Below, piece by piece: positions 10,946 through 21,126 of a DNA stretch of 64,000 nucleotides. Numbering within the stretch: the stretch's first letter is position 1; each line of letters opens with the position of its first letter. Under the pieces are notes generated by a model, which was not told the origin of the DNA, did not search any database, and was given only the letters and a program-made list of their open reading frames with translations. Source of the stretch: Stenogyne calaminthoides (taxonomy: Eukaryota > Streptophyta > Magnoliopsida > Lamiales > Lamiaceae). A program made the translations under genes and the position numbers. Where the stretch lies: contig JBBCBC010000032.1 in the NCBI GenBank assembly GCA_037126765.1, positions 62,001 to 126,000 on the forward strand, in the 5' to 3' direction.

Positions 10946-12258
10946 ATTTCCCCCTTTTTGATGATGCCAAAACCTATCTTGTTTACAAACATATAACCTA
11001 TACTCAGGTTTCAGTTTTTCCTATTACAAGAAAGGTAAATCTCCAATCAATTTAAAAAACATTCAACAAATTTCTTTAGTAATGAATCTTTTCTAAATAG
11101 ATCATTACTAAATACTTAAGCAGTTTCTTATAGCATCATATAGTTTCCCTTATATATGAGCATATAATCAGATCAGAGACATTCAATCAGGCATATCTAA
11201 ATAAAAAAAAAAAAAAGATAATGAGGTATTATCTTTGAGCATAAAGATAAAAGTTTCATTGATTGTATGTTATCAGTTACAAATTACAATGAACTTTATT
11301 GAAGAAAATAAAGACACAAACATAAAGAATTACAAGTCTTCAGTCTTGGTCTTCAGTCTTCTGTCTTCTGCTCGTCTCCTCATTCCTCTTCTTCTACGGA
11401 CTTTGTCGATCAGCATCTTGATACTCATCCGACCGAAGTTGATTTCTTCCGATTTCGAGACATCGACCCTCGTGTCTCTTTTGCTTCTCGACCCTCGTGT
11501 TATTTGACCTATCTTGAGTCTCAAATCCACTTTTACCGATCCTTCAGTATTCCTTTTCACTCATGCTATCTGGATTTCCTTCTTGATCGATCAGTTCGAC
11601 TGATTAGATCAATCACTTCTTTAGATCAACATATCAAGAATAGCATCAGTCATCATATTAGGTTAGCATATCAGGTTTATCATATCGATCTCGATCACGC
11701 CCCGATCTTGATCGGTCTTTCGCTTTTATCTTCGATTTGCAACCTTTTCTTCTGATTTGCTGGCTTTAGCTTTTCTTCATTTCTGATTCTGCACAGCTCA
11801 TCAGTTCACTCTGGAACTCATCTGATTTTGATCAGTCTTGTCTGCAGCCTCGTCTGATCTCAATCATTTACTTTTGATTCCGTGAGTTCCCCCTCAAGTT
11901 GAAGTTCCCCTTTCAACTGATATAGACCGATATATCTGATTTGGTGAAGTTTTCAAGTTCAGCTGATTTTCTTCATTTGATCAGCTTTGTATGTAATCAG
12001 ATTTTTGTTGACCTAATCTGATTCTTCTCAGATTAAGACAATTCTTGGAAAATGTTACTGCCAGAACTTAGTCTAGAGTAGTAGACTCTCTTCCCTAAGT
12101 TGGTGCGATTTGACATGCGTAGATACACTCGATATGTCAATCCGCCGTAACTTTATCCAATTATCGGTCGCGTGATTTCTACACGTTGTCCTTGTGATGC
12201 AAATTTTTCTAAATAGGCTTTGAGAACTCAAATTTGCATCTGCACCCTTGCTTGGCCT

Positions 12259-13020
12259 CTATAAATTGGACCAATGTTTTACACAACATAACTCATTCAC
12301 CATACATATCTTCTTCGTAGAATCATGTATCCTGGTGAACCCTTGTTTCCGGTGAGACTTCCGGCAAACACTTTTACCCCTTTTTCCATGATTTCATCTT
12401 CTCAAATCAACTCTGTTTATCCCTTATTGCTGCTTTCGTCATCGTCAACGATTTCACATATGATCGTTGCAAAGCTTCTCTTTCACCATGGCGGTGGTTC
12501 TGCTGTTGCAACTGAGAAGACACTTCTCCTAACCGTATGCACCTTGTGTGTCTATCGTTATGACGTGACTACCATCAACAGACTTAGTCTGAAAATGAAT
12601 GTGAGTTTGATATACGATCTTAATCTGATAACAGTTGATCTTCGTATATCACCTCACCATTTAACAGCTGGAGAGCCCACTGACTCTTCCTTGGGGCTCC
12701 TGGCTTTAAAAATCCTATTAATGCCGCTCTCACTCCCTTGGAGAGTCCATCAGTTTGCGGCATAGGATTACCTTTCAAGCCTCCCTCACCCTTTTAAGTG
12801 GGGAAAATGAGAGCATCAGATTTAAAATCTCTCTCTTTCCTCCTCTTAATCACCTCCCTGTAGATCGGGTTTGGGTTTGGATGAAGGTTTAGGGATATGG
12901 CTTAAGGGTTTAGGGTTTAGAGTTATGTATTGACCTTCAGGTTTTCTTGCATTTGTAACTTGTAATGTAACCTGACCTTCGGGTCTTTATCAATGAAAAG
13001 TTCTATTATTCCATTGTTGT
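12259..13020 (+). other. gene-like transcription unit inside the LTR element
   Basis: On the strand opposite to the retroelement there is a TATA-like CTATAAATT (about 12259), an ATG at 12325, an uninterrupted frame to 12765, then ~250 bp ending in TTTGTAACTTGTAATG and AATGAAAAG-type motifs that resemble a plant 3' UTR and polyadenylation region. The arrangement suggests a captured or co-opted transcription unit. There is no expression evidence. Confidence 0.4.
12325..12765 (+). CDS. 146-residue ORF of unknown function in the LTR element
   Basis: I do not recognise this protein. It starts MYPGEPLFPVRLPAN, has a Ser-rich stretch (SSSSTIS) and two moderately hydrophobic segments (around residues 45-75 and 125-140), and contains no domain or catalytic motif I can name. 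It is the only long frame in the 2.2-kb interior, runs opposite to the element, and is preceded by a TATA-like box 66 bp upstream. It could be an antisense accessory ORF of this retroelement family, a decayed host-gene fragment, or chance. Confidence 0.3.
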   Translation: MYPGEPLFPVRLPANTFTPFSMISSSQINSVYPLLLLSSSSTISHMIVAKLLFHHGGGSAVATEKTLLLTVCTLCVYRYDVTTINRLSLKMNVSLIYDLNLITVDLRISPHHLTAGEPTDSSLGLLALKILLMPLSLPWRVHQFAA

Positions 13021-13144
13021 GTAAAACTTTCTGTTTCCTTGGTACCGCTTGTTGATATCAGATCAGAGATAGGTTTAAAAAGAAAGATCTGCTCAGGCGA
13101 AAACATTGAAAAAGTAATCTTTTGAGCACCCTTTCGATACCACT

Positions 13145-14392
13145 TGTTGGTCCGGTGGGAAAACCTAATTTTGCGCGTCCGGGAAGCAAGACGTTTTCAT
13201 TTCGGTGCATAAAAACAGGGATGAGGGCAGAGTGCTCCAATTTTTTTTTTAAACTTTTGAGCTCATGTGTGTGCTTTGCTTATAAACGAATGCGTATGAC
13301 AAGTATAAACATAAAGCAAAGAAACAACACAAAGAAATATATAGTGGTTAGGACAACCCAATCCTACATCCACTCTCCTCTCTAGGGAAATTCCTTTAAA
13401 CGGGACATATCACCCTCCACGGGATTGCTAATAGATATTTACCGAGCTCACACTCGAACTGGACTTATAACCCTCTCTCGGGTTCGCCTCGGGACTTATC
13501 ACCCTCCACGGGATCGCCTACAGATGTTTAACGAGTTCACACTCCATCGGGACTTATCACCCTCACTCGGGTTTGCCTAACAACTACCTCACTTCACCAC
13601 TGGGTTTAGGTTTTGGTGTTGTCTCCAACTATGGTGAAATTTTCCCTTACAATGGTTTAGCCTCAATGCTAAGGTTGGGAAAATCTCTCTAAGCTTATGA
13701 TACATCGTGGGTTGCTTAGATTGAGTTCTAGAACACTCTTTGAATATATTTGTATATCTATAGGCTTGTGTTCTAGGGTGGGAATGCTTTGCCTATAACA
13801 CTTTTTGGCTCTGTAGCATTGTTGCTATCTTTTTCACACTTCCACACCTGATAATGAAGGAAGAACTTGTATTTATAGTGTGGATTTGAATGTTACCGTT
13901 GGAGAGAATCACATTCAAATCCATACTATTCTTTGTAAGTTCTGCAGCTTTTCCTGGCTGGTTGTCTTCCTCTCGTTGGTCCACGTCAGCTAGATTCCAA
14001 CGGCTATATTCCTCGGCCGATTGCCTCGGAACATTCGGGATATCTTGAAGCATTCAAGATGTTATCGAAGTCTTGATAAATCATGTGCCTTGAGTATTTC
14101 TCACGAGTCTTGATTTTTCTCGAGCCTTGAGTTTTCTCTCGAGCCTTGGTTTTCTCGAGTCTTGTGTTCTCTCAGATTCATCGAGTCTTCAAGATCTCGT
14201 TTCTTCTTGAGTCTTGAAAAACTAACTTTGTTCTATATCGGCCGACTACTATACACGGTGCAGATAATATCCTGAACACTCTAAAACTGAATCCTGATTC
14301 ATCTATCAAGATTATCCTGAACATGTCATACTTTAGGGGTTTTGGGATCTAATCAAAATCATATAATCTTTTATTAAATTCATCTCCCAACA
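13145..14392 (-). repeat. right LTR (5' LTR in element orientation)
   Basis: 1248 bp, partner of the 9705 LTR, with the same TGTTGGT/CCAACA ends and the same triple GGACTTATCACCCTC repeat (about 13400-13580). Confidence 0.85.
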
Positions 14393-14397
14393 TTTAT

Positions 14398-14950
14398 GCA
14401 ACATCAAAAGAGTAGGAAAATTCTAAGAATATGCATGCAACATCTTGAAATGTCTTTGTTGTAGTATAAATATATTATGGGTCATTGTAAGTGAAATACA
14501 AGATCAATTCTCAAATTCCATTGAGCCTACACCCTGTACTCCTCTGTCCCTCTAAAAATCTATTGATAATATCTTCCAAGAATCCTTCGCATATATTCTT
14601 TTTCCCACATGTAATCCTTCTATCCCTAAACTTAATTAAGTCGGTCAAATTTTTTAATAAATCTTTGGCTAATTCACCTCTTCTTACTATCTTACTACTC
14701 ACGTCATCATCATTAAATTAATCACTGAGCCTATTTCATGGGCTTCTTTATCTCCACGTAAAAACCACAAAAAAAACAGAATTAAAGCACACGAGATCTA
14801 GATAAAATAAATCGAGTGAATGTAAAGAATAATAGATTAATAACCATAAAATTATCACAATAAACACATTAATAAAACACTAAACTCGACTTATCAACAT
14901 GCTCCTAATTTCCACATAAATAATAATATCAACTCACTAAATACCATCAC
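14398..14950. other. presumed intron remnant of the GMC pseudogene
   Basis: AT-rich DNA between the LTR element and the SINE. I searched it for the missing catalytic GMC exon and did not find it. The short frames at 14491-14721 are low-complexity and not convincing. Confidence 0.4.
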
Positions 14951-14964
14951 ATAGCGATATATTA

Positions 14965-15158
14965 AACCTGGTGGCTTAGCCCACCTGGCCACTGGGCTCC
15001 TCATTTGAGTGGGAGACCCAGGTTCGATTCCCTCTGGGAACAAATTGAAGTTATGGAAGTTATAAGGTAGATTGACGATTTCGTGGAGTATTTGGGTGCT
15101 TAGTGTACTAACTACTAACAACTAACATCTAACTTTGCCGATCAAAAAAAAAAAATGT
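14965..15158 (+). mobile_element. tRNA-derived SINE, copy 1
   Basis: Begins AACCTGGTGGCTTAGCCCA (box-A-like) and carries box B GGTTCGATTCC. It continues into a ~100-bp non-tRNA body and ends in GCCGATC followed by an A tract. It is flanked by a perfect 14-bp duplication, ATAGCGATATATTA (14951-14964 and 15159-15172), a target-primed insertion signature. The same SINE family is at 57304-57483. Confidence 0.9.
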
Positions 15159-15243
15159 ATAGCGATATATTAGAATTAACTTACAAATCAATATTTACCA
15201 ACTTTTGCTTTTAATTTATCCGTCCATCTGTCTTGTGATGCAG

Positions 15244-15319
15244 GTATATGGGACTTAAAATTCTACAGCAGGCCAACATTGAAAGTGATACCGATCTTCT
15301 GGGAAAAATATTTTTCTAG
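15244..15319 (+). pseudogene. GMC pseudogene last exon
   Basis: After the acceptor TGATGCAG the frame reads (R)YMGLKILQQANIESD and ends at TAG. The R-YMG-KIL motif is the conserved C-terminus of HOTHEAD/mandelonitrile-lyase-like proteins, so this is the true last exon, left 5.6 kb beyond the previous recognisable coding sequence. The stop codon falls at the edge of a MITE. Confidence 0.75.
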
Positions 15320-15566
15320 GACAATAATTTTTGGAAATTGTGTTTTAAGGACAATAATTCTACAAACTGGGCTGAAATATCATGTGAGGTTTGGGCTCGA
15401 TTGTCCTATATTTATATATTTTGAAAACATATAGTCCTATATTTATAAATTTTAGAACATATTGTCCTGTATTTACAAGTTTTAAAATATATTGTCCTAC
15501 ATTTCCAAACCCGTAAAATTATTATTCTTAAAACACAATCCTCTAAATTATTGTCCTTAAAAAACA
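15317..15566. mobile_element. MITE overlapping the GMC stop codon
   Basis: The arms TAGGACAATAATTTTTGGA and the inverted TCTAAATTATTGTCCTTAA pair over about 45 bp, including a shared GTGTTTTAAG block. Between them is a ~27-bp unit (ATATTGTCCTATATTTATAA-like) repeated four times (about 15395-15505). The exact ends and TSD are unclear. Confidence 0.55.
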
Positions 15567-16120
15567 TTATTACCCCGCTCTTCTATACGCAACGAATGAA
15601 ACTCTACTTTCTAAGATTTCTTGAAAGAGTACTGTGTGATCATATAGACTCCGACAACATGGCACAAATATTTGTGTTGAGTCGACTTGATATCAAAATC
15701 ATCACATATATAATATATTGTATAAAATAAAATGCATTGGAGTTCTTGCATGTGTACATGTCGCATTTCCACTAATGCGACTTTGCGAGTGAATAAACCG
15801 GGCTGAGGCTTAGTTATATTGGGCCTCGTCTTTTGTCTTTTATTTTCGCACGGTATTGGGCTTTGCTTTTGCGGCCCAACTTTTCAAATAATTCCAGTAC
15901 TGTAGCGATCGTTGATCGTTCGCATCTATCATCGCACGGCTTAGGGAAGGAACGTATGACGTCTGACAACTCGCAACGGTTTCGCCGGTGCGCAGTATAG
16001 AGAGAGAGAGTCACGAAGAGAGAGAAGGTGTCGTGTGAATGAGGTATCTTCCTCAACCTCTTGCTCTGCAATTTTCCGTACAATTCTTATCTAATTATCT
16101 TCATAAACGTAATTACAGAT
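15567..16120. other. intergenic DNA, possible promoter and 5' UTR
   Basis: No gene is seen. The last ~130 bp hold a GA-rich AGAGAGAGAGTCACG stretch (16001-16030) and could be the leader of the putative exon at 16121. Confidence 0.35.
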
Positions 16121-16182
16121 ATGAGTGATTTTCCGGCTAACTGTGCGATTCCAGTGAGAGATATCAATCCGAAAAAGCTATC
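16121..16182 (+). CDS. possible orphan first coding exon of an unidentified gene
   Basis: ATG at 16121 opens a 20-codon frame with unbiased composition (MSDFPANCAIPVRDINPKKL). It sits 3 bp after an AG (possible 5'-UTR intron acceptor) and ends at a strong GTGAGT donor. A candidate acceptor at 16251-16254 would continue in frame with a Trp/Arg-rich piece that runs to a stop at about 16380. I do not recognise the protein. The rest of the gene is absent; the foldback MITE and the 35.7-kb gypsy element lie 0.5 kb downstream. It could be a gene fragment or chance. Confidence 0.3.
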
Positions 16183-16384
16183 GTGAGTAACACTACAAAC
16201 TAAACCTTCAATTCCCATCTTCATAAACTCACACCTTCGTAATATCTGGTACAGGTATCTCCCATGGCGATGGCGAATCTTCCTCCCCTGTTTCACATTT
16301 AATTCCTTAGTTAATCGTAGTGATACTGTTTCATTTTATCTCCGATACTTGGCTATTAAGAACTGTTATTGCGTTTCTTGAGTA

Positions 16385-16907
16385 ATTGCAAGTTCGGGAC
16401 ATTACAGTACACATTGTGAAAATATGTTGTTTTAATTGTAGCTACCCTTATATTATAATAGCTAATTATTTCCACTCCCTCGATTTGTTGCTCCATTCAT
16501 AATTTGGGCTTGTTTGCTGCATTATAAAAAACGTTGACTTTCTTGACATTAAGTGTAAACAAGCCACATATTAAGTAAGATCACATTGAAACTCGTGACA
16601 CTACTAGAAGCAGCCATAAACCAACTTACAAGGCAGGCAAAATCCTGTCTTCATTAAATCGGGCAAATCCGTGCTCGATTTGACCCTTCCTTCCACCACA
16701 GCTCCAAACCTCAAAGACTCGATTACTACGACAAGAAGTGTGACAAGTACAGGACACTAGTTTAGTGTATGTGCATTACTCGATTCTTTAATTAAAAAAT
16801 GCAACATTTCCAGTAAATAATATATTTGACAATTAAAAATATAAATATATGCATAAATGCACTAAACATAAATTAATAATTATTTAGGCTAAATCTTGTT
16901 TGCATTC
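16385..16907. other. intergenic DNA
   Basis: AT-rich sequence without recognisable genes or repeats, ending at the foldback MITE. Confidence 0.4.
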
Positions 16908-16934
16908 AGGTGCACCGTGCACTCATAATGCATT
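16908..16934. mobile_element. left-arm tip of a foldback MITE split by the gypsy element
   Basis: AGGTGCACCGTGCACTCATA is the inverse of the sequence just before 52799 (AGGTGCACCATGCATTCGTA when reverse-complemented). The rest of the element is at 52630-52799. The last five bases here (GCATT) are the gypsy TSD. Confidence 0.75.
16930..16934. repeat. TSD of the gypsy element, left copy
   Basis: GCATT, repeated at 52630-52634 immediately outside the 3' LTR. Confidence 0.85.
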
Positions 16935-17722
16935 TGTTGTGCTCTCCATTAAATCGGTCAAAGTCAACCTGCCACGTGTACATCGGGCGAACACGTGGAC
17001 CAATACACGGGAAGGAGAGCCAGCTAAACACAAAGGAGCTCGCAGGTAGGCGAGCATTTGAGGACAGCCACAGAAGCAACACGCAAGCTCGCCACATCAG
17101 GCGAGCACGCGTAACCCTGACCAGCCCCCACTCCAACTGGCCAGCGGAATGCTCGCCCGGGGGCCCACTGGATGTGCTCGCCGGTTAGGCGAGCCCACTA
17201 CGGGGACCTAAGCTGAAGTAATGGGGAGGTAAGAAAGAATCAGGGCAAGTCCAAACTCTTCTCTCCATCATAGGCAAATCCAGCCCCCCATAATTTATCA
17301 CTAGGGGGGCCAACTCACCTGCATACCAGGTGAACACACGAGGCAAAAGACTCCATACCCTAAACCGAACCATGGTCGACAATAAAGAGTCGAGCACCTA
17401 CCCAAACAAGGCAGACGAACACGGAGATCGGTCACCTGCTAAGCAGTGACCACCCGGATGATGAATAGAAGACTTCAAACACAGGAAAGGACAGGTGGAG
17501 AACCATAGGAGGCATCAGGGACACATGGCATAGCCCCGAGTAATCTTGCATGTCAAGAAATAGCCAGCTCATGCTAGGCAAGGCAGCACATGCTTGCCAA
17601 ACTAGTATAAATAGACCCTCAGAGGTCAAATAAAGGGATCACAAATTGTCCCCCTGTCGACTGTGTTGCTTGCTTTCCCTCTCACATTTACACGTGTGCT
17701 CGTCACATACACTTGTGCTCGT

Positions 17723-20700
17723 CAGGGGTGGACTGATTGGTTAACTGCACTGGGCTTAAGCCCAGTGCAAGTCCAGCCCAGATACCTATTATATATATAT
17801 TTCAGTATAAATTAGCATTTAGCCCATTTAAATCCACTAGTCAGCCCACCCCACTCATTTAAATTAAATACAACTTTGGGCTTAATATAAACGTGCAGCC
17901 CACAAAATTGCAAAACTACCACACGGAATTAGACCCCCAATTGAAGGTAAAAACCTTTTCCATCTTCTACAGACTACAACAGAGAACAAAAAACTTGAAG
18001 TGACTCAAGTGAGGCCGGCGAGATTTGAAGTGAGGCGGCAGACGCAGATCAACAAGACAGTAACCCTATTTCTTCATTCTCATTCCAAATTTCAAACTTT
18101 AAGGTTTGATATGCTTTTGCACCGTTATACATCTAATATTTGTATTAATTTTTTTGTTATTATTTATTTTATTTGTTGAATATTAAATATGTATTTTATT
18201 CATTTAGTGTTTGTTTTTTTTCTCTTGATGAAAATGTATATATTAATAAGTAGTTTATTTATTCAATATATAAAATAATGATGATGAGGACTTTGGAAAT
18301 AATGTGCTAGTCTCAGTTTTAGGATTAACTTTGAAAAATTAAACATTTTTAAATTTCTCTTGAATTAATAACTTTGTTGGTATTATCCATCTTATTAAAT
18401 ATTAAATATAGGAAGTTTATGCATTTTTTCAGAATATTTAATGGAGCACCAACTATCAGCAAAAAAGGGAAAAATACTTATATCATATTTCTTTAAGAAA
18501 AGTGAACGTCAAGATAGTGAAGGCACCTCAGAATCTGCATCTACAATTATGCGAAATCAAACTAATGAGTCTTCTTCTACTTTTATGACGCAAAATTCAT
18601 CCAATTCAAATTCACAATCAGGTATTTGTATTGAGTGAGATCCGGGAAAAAGAAAGCAACTTTGTGAATATTCTGTGAATGTAACAAGATGATATAAGGC
18701 GCGCATATCTAAGGGATGGACCATATCAACCAAAGATGGAAGTGTATCCAGCTATAAAGTTCACCACTCAAAATCGCAGTTTTCAGAAAACATGGTTTGA
18801 CAAGTTCCATTGGCTGGAGTACTCGCCTTCTAAAGATAGAGCTTATTGTTTCTACTGTTTTCTTTTCACAAGTGATTTCAACATGTCTAATTCACCTGCA
18901 TTAGTCAAGGAAGTATTTGGCAATTGGAAAAGGATAAACCAAGGAAAGAAATGTGCATTTCTTTCTCATGTTGGTTGTACAACTTCATCACCTCATTCTT
19001 TGTGTTTAAGGCGGGCGGAAGATTTGATGAGACCATCTGGGCATATTGACAAAGTTATCCATGCTCAAACAAAACTTGAGAAAGAGAAAAACCGTTTGCG
19101 CTTAAAGACTTCAATTATGTGTGTTCGATGACTTGCATTACAAGGTTGTTCCTTTAGAGGTCATGATGAATCTTTATCTTCGTCGAACCGTGGGAGTTTC
19201 ATTGAATTGGTGAAAGCTTTTGCAAATATGAACACTGGAGTTGGTGAAGTTGTGCTTGAGAATGCTCCAAAAAATGCTCAATATATTGCCCTAGAAATTC
19301 AAAAGGAGATTTTGAATATTATGGCGAATAGAGTTCGTCGAATGATTCATGAAGAAGTTGGAGATAAATGTTTCTGCATTCTTGTTGATTAAGCGCAAGA
19401 TATATCAAAACAAGAGCAAATGGTCATTATTTTGAGGTTTGTGAATGATCATGGCATTTTGACTTAACGTTTTTTTGCAATAAAAAGTGTTAGCGATGCC
19501 ACTTCATTAACCTTGAAAATGAGATATGCAGTGTTCTTTTTCATCATGATGTTCAGGTTAAGAAAATGAGAAGACACGGATATGATGGTGCTAGTAATAT
19601 GCGTGGTTCTTGGAATGGACTTCAAGCATTATTTCTTAGAGATTGTCCATATGCCTATTATGTTCATTGTTTTGCACATCGTCTACAGCTGGCATTAGTT
19701 TCTGCAGCTAAGGATGTAAGTGTTATTTGGGAATTCTTTTCTCACTTGGATAATGTTGTTAATATTATCACTTCTTCTCCTAAACGTGTCTCTCTGTTGC
19801 AAGCTGCTCAAAAACTCAAAATTTAGAATTTACTAGTTGCATGGGAGTTAGCTTCTGGAATTGGTGTCAATCAAATTGGCAACTTTCAGCGGTCAAGAGC
19901 TACTCGTTGGAGTTCCCACTATAATTATGTGAAGAGTTTGATAGAGATGTATGCTCCAACTTGCAAAGTGTTTGATTTTCTTATTGAGCATTCTCCAAAT
20001 AGCAGATCTAAGGCCGAAGTTCGGGGGTTTATAAAAATATGGTAAGCTTTGAATTTGTGTTCGTTTTGCACTTGATGCATAAAATTATGAGATTTACAGA
20101 CTCTATTTGTCAAGTTCTTCAAAGAAAAACACTGGATATTTTAGCTGCTATCAGGTTTGTCTCCAACACTAAAACCATCCTTCAAGAATTGAGAGAATCT
20201 GGTTGGGAGAAATTTCTTGATGAATCAAACTCTTCTGCTTGGTAAATGATATTGATGTCCCCGACCTGAGTTGTCCGTATAAGATTGGTCGTTCTCGTGG
20301 GAATACTACAGTTGAGCATCATTACCATTTTTATGTTTTCAATGGAGCAATTGATTTCGTCTTGATGGAGTTGAATACACGATTTAATGATGCATCTGTG
20401 GAATTACTTTCTCTCAGCGTGGCTTTAGATCCTAAAAATTCTTTTTAATCTTTCAACAGTGATGATATTTGCAAGTTTGCGAGAGAATTCTATCCTGAGG
20501 ATTTCACAGATCAAGATATAGTTTCTTTGGAGTATGAGTTGGTACATTATGAGCATGATGTGATGGAAAGCTATCAAGTTTCTACACTTGTTGAGTTGTG
20601 TCAACTACTGACTGAGAATGGAATTTTGAAGGATTACGTTATGTTAACTAGGTTGATTCATCTTATTTTAACATTGCCTGTTTCTACTGCTGCAACTGAA

Positions 20701-20968
20701 CGGGCATTTTCAGCAATGAAACATGTGAAGACGGCATTGCGTAGCAAGATGGGGGATGACTTTCTTGGAGATTGTATGATGCTCTATATTGAGAGAGAAT
20801 TTGTTAACGATATAGATATAGACTCAATTATTGATGAATTTTATGCTCTGAAGTCTCGTCGGGCACAACTTCAGTAAACATTATAAATATTATATTTTGT
20901 GTTAATTTATTGGTATAATTCTTTAGCTTCCCAGCCCACCCTATTACCAATTCCTGGATCCGCCCCTG
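17723..20968 (+). mobile_element. hAT transposon in the gypsy 5' LTR
   Basis: Ends are CAGGGGTGGA and, inverted at the right, CAGGGGCGGA. The 8-bp TSD GTGCTCGT lies at 17715-17722 and 20969-20976, as expected for hAT. The interrupted LTR sequence resumes exactly after it. At 3246 bp it is full-length in structure but its transposase frame is broken. Confidence 0.92.
18441..20877 (+). pseudogene. hAT transposase (TTF zinc-finger / DUF4371 type), broken
   Basis: Transposases of this class bind their TIRs and cut and paste the element. Pieces in order: Lys/Ser-rich N-terminus with an ISYFFKK motif (18441-18636); TTF-type zinc-finger region with WFDKFHWLEY and AYCFYC (18736-19131); a central piece (19207-19390); DUF4371-like RNase H segment GYDGASNMRGSWNGLQ and CFAHRLQLAL (19566-19823); linker (20039-20448); hATC dimerisation region at the C-terminus with STAATERAFSAMKHVKT (20527-20874). 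At least five stops or frameshifts separate the pieces (for example TGA at 18636, TAA at 19390, TAG at 19824). Not functional as it stands. Confidence 0.85.
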
Positions 20969-21052
20969 GTGCTCGTCACATCGTATCTTGTTTGTTACGT
21001 TGTCAAATACATAATGCCACATCATAATTTTCACATAAAACTATTAACAACA

Positions 21053-21066
21053 ATTAGCGCTAGACC
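21053..21066 (+). promoter_or_regulatory. gypsy primer-binding site, degenerate
   Basis: ATTAGCGCTAGACC directly after the LTR end resembles the GGCGCTAGA-type primer-binding sites of plant Tat elements, with a G-to-A change. The exact tRNA is not determinable. Confidence 0.5.
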
Positions 21067-21126
21067 AATGAACAAAAAATATCCAACCCATACACTATAG
21101 AAACCGAGGCAGAAAAAAGAAATAAA

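Larger units (their letters stand above)
9705..14392 (-). mobile_element. LTR retrotransposon without gag-pol (large TRIM/LARD-like)
   Basis: The two LTRs (9705-10945 and 13145-14392) begin TGTTGGT and end CCAACA. A perfect 5-bp TSD TTTAT flanks them (9700-9704 and 14393-14397). On the minus strand a purine tract (reverse complement of CCCCCTTTTTGATG, 10950-10963) precedes the 9705 LTR, and a degenerate primer-binding motif (reverse complement of CTTTCGATACCA, 13131-13142) follows the 13145 LTR, so transcription would run right to left. The 2.2-kb interior has no gag, protease, RT or integrase and carries a plus-strand gene-like unit. The LTRs are related to those of the 38-49 kb array. It sits where the catalytic GMC exon should be. 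Confidence 0.85.
6126..15319 (+). pseudogene. HOTHEAD/mandelonitrile-lyase-like GMC oxidoreductase, broken by deletions and insertions
   Basis: Members of this plant GMC flavoprotein family are secreted FAD enzymes acting on alcohols or cyanohydrins; the substrate cannot be read here. Seen in order: signal peptide (exon 1), dinucleotide-binding GGGTAG motif and GMC signature GGGSAING (exon 2), second GMC signature around GAIGSPQLLMLSGIGP (exon 3), and a last exon encoding the conserved C-terminal RYMGLKIL tail. Exon 3 has two frameshifts, near 9245 and 9465, each at a small deletion relative to the family. The catalytic exon with the expected HYHGG-type histidine region is not found between 9657 and 15244. 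Instead that interval holds a 4.7-kb LTR element and a SINE. Introns 1 and 2 carry miniature retroelements and MITEs. With the catalytic part missing it cannot make an enzyme. Family assignment is strong; HOTHEAD against mandelonitrile lyase is not resolved. Confidence 0.85.
16935..21052 (+). repeat. gypsy 5' LTR, split by a hAT transposon
   Basis: 16935-17722 and 20977-21052 together match the intact 3' LTR at 51766-52629. It is followed by a primer-binding-like ATTAGCGCTAGACC. Confidence 0.9.

Noticed and set aside
12885..12925. Telomere-like GGGTTTAGGG repeats
   Set aside because: Only two or three irregular units; not enough to call.
14971..15035. Possible functional tRNA gene
   Set aside because: Boxes A and B are there, but no cloverleaf closes, and the body, A tail and TSDs show a SINE.
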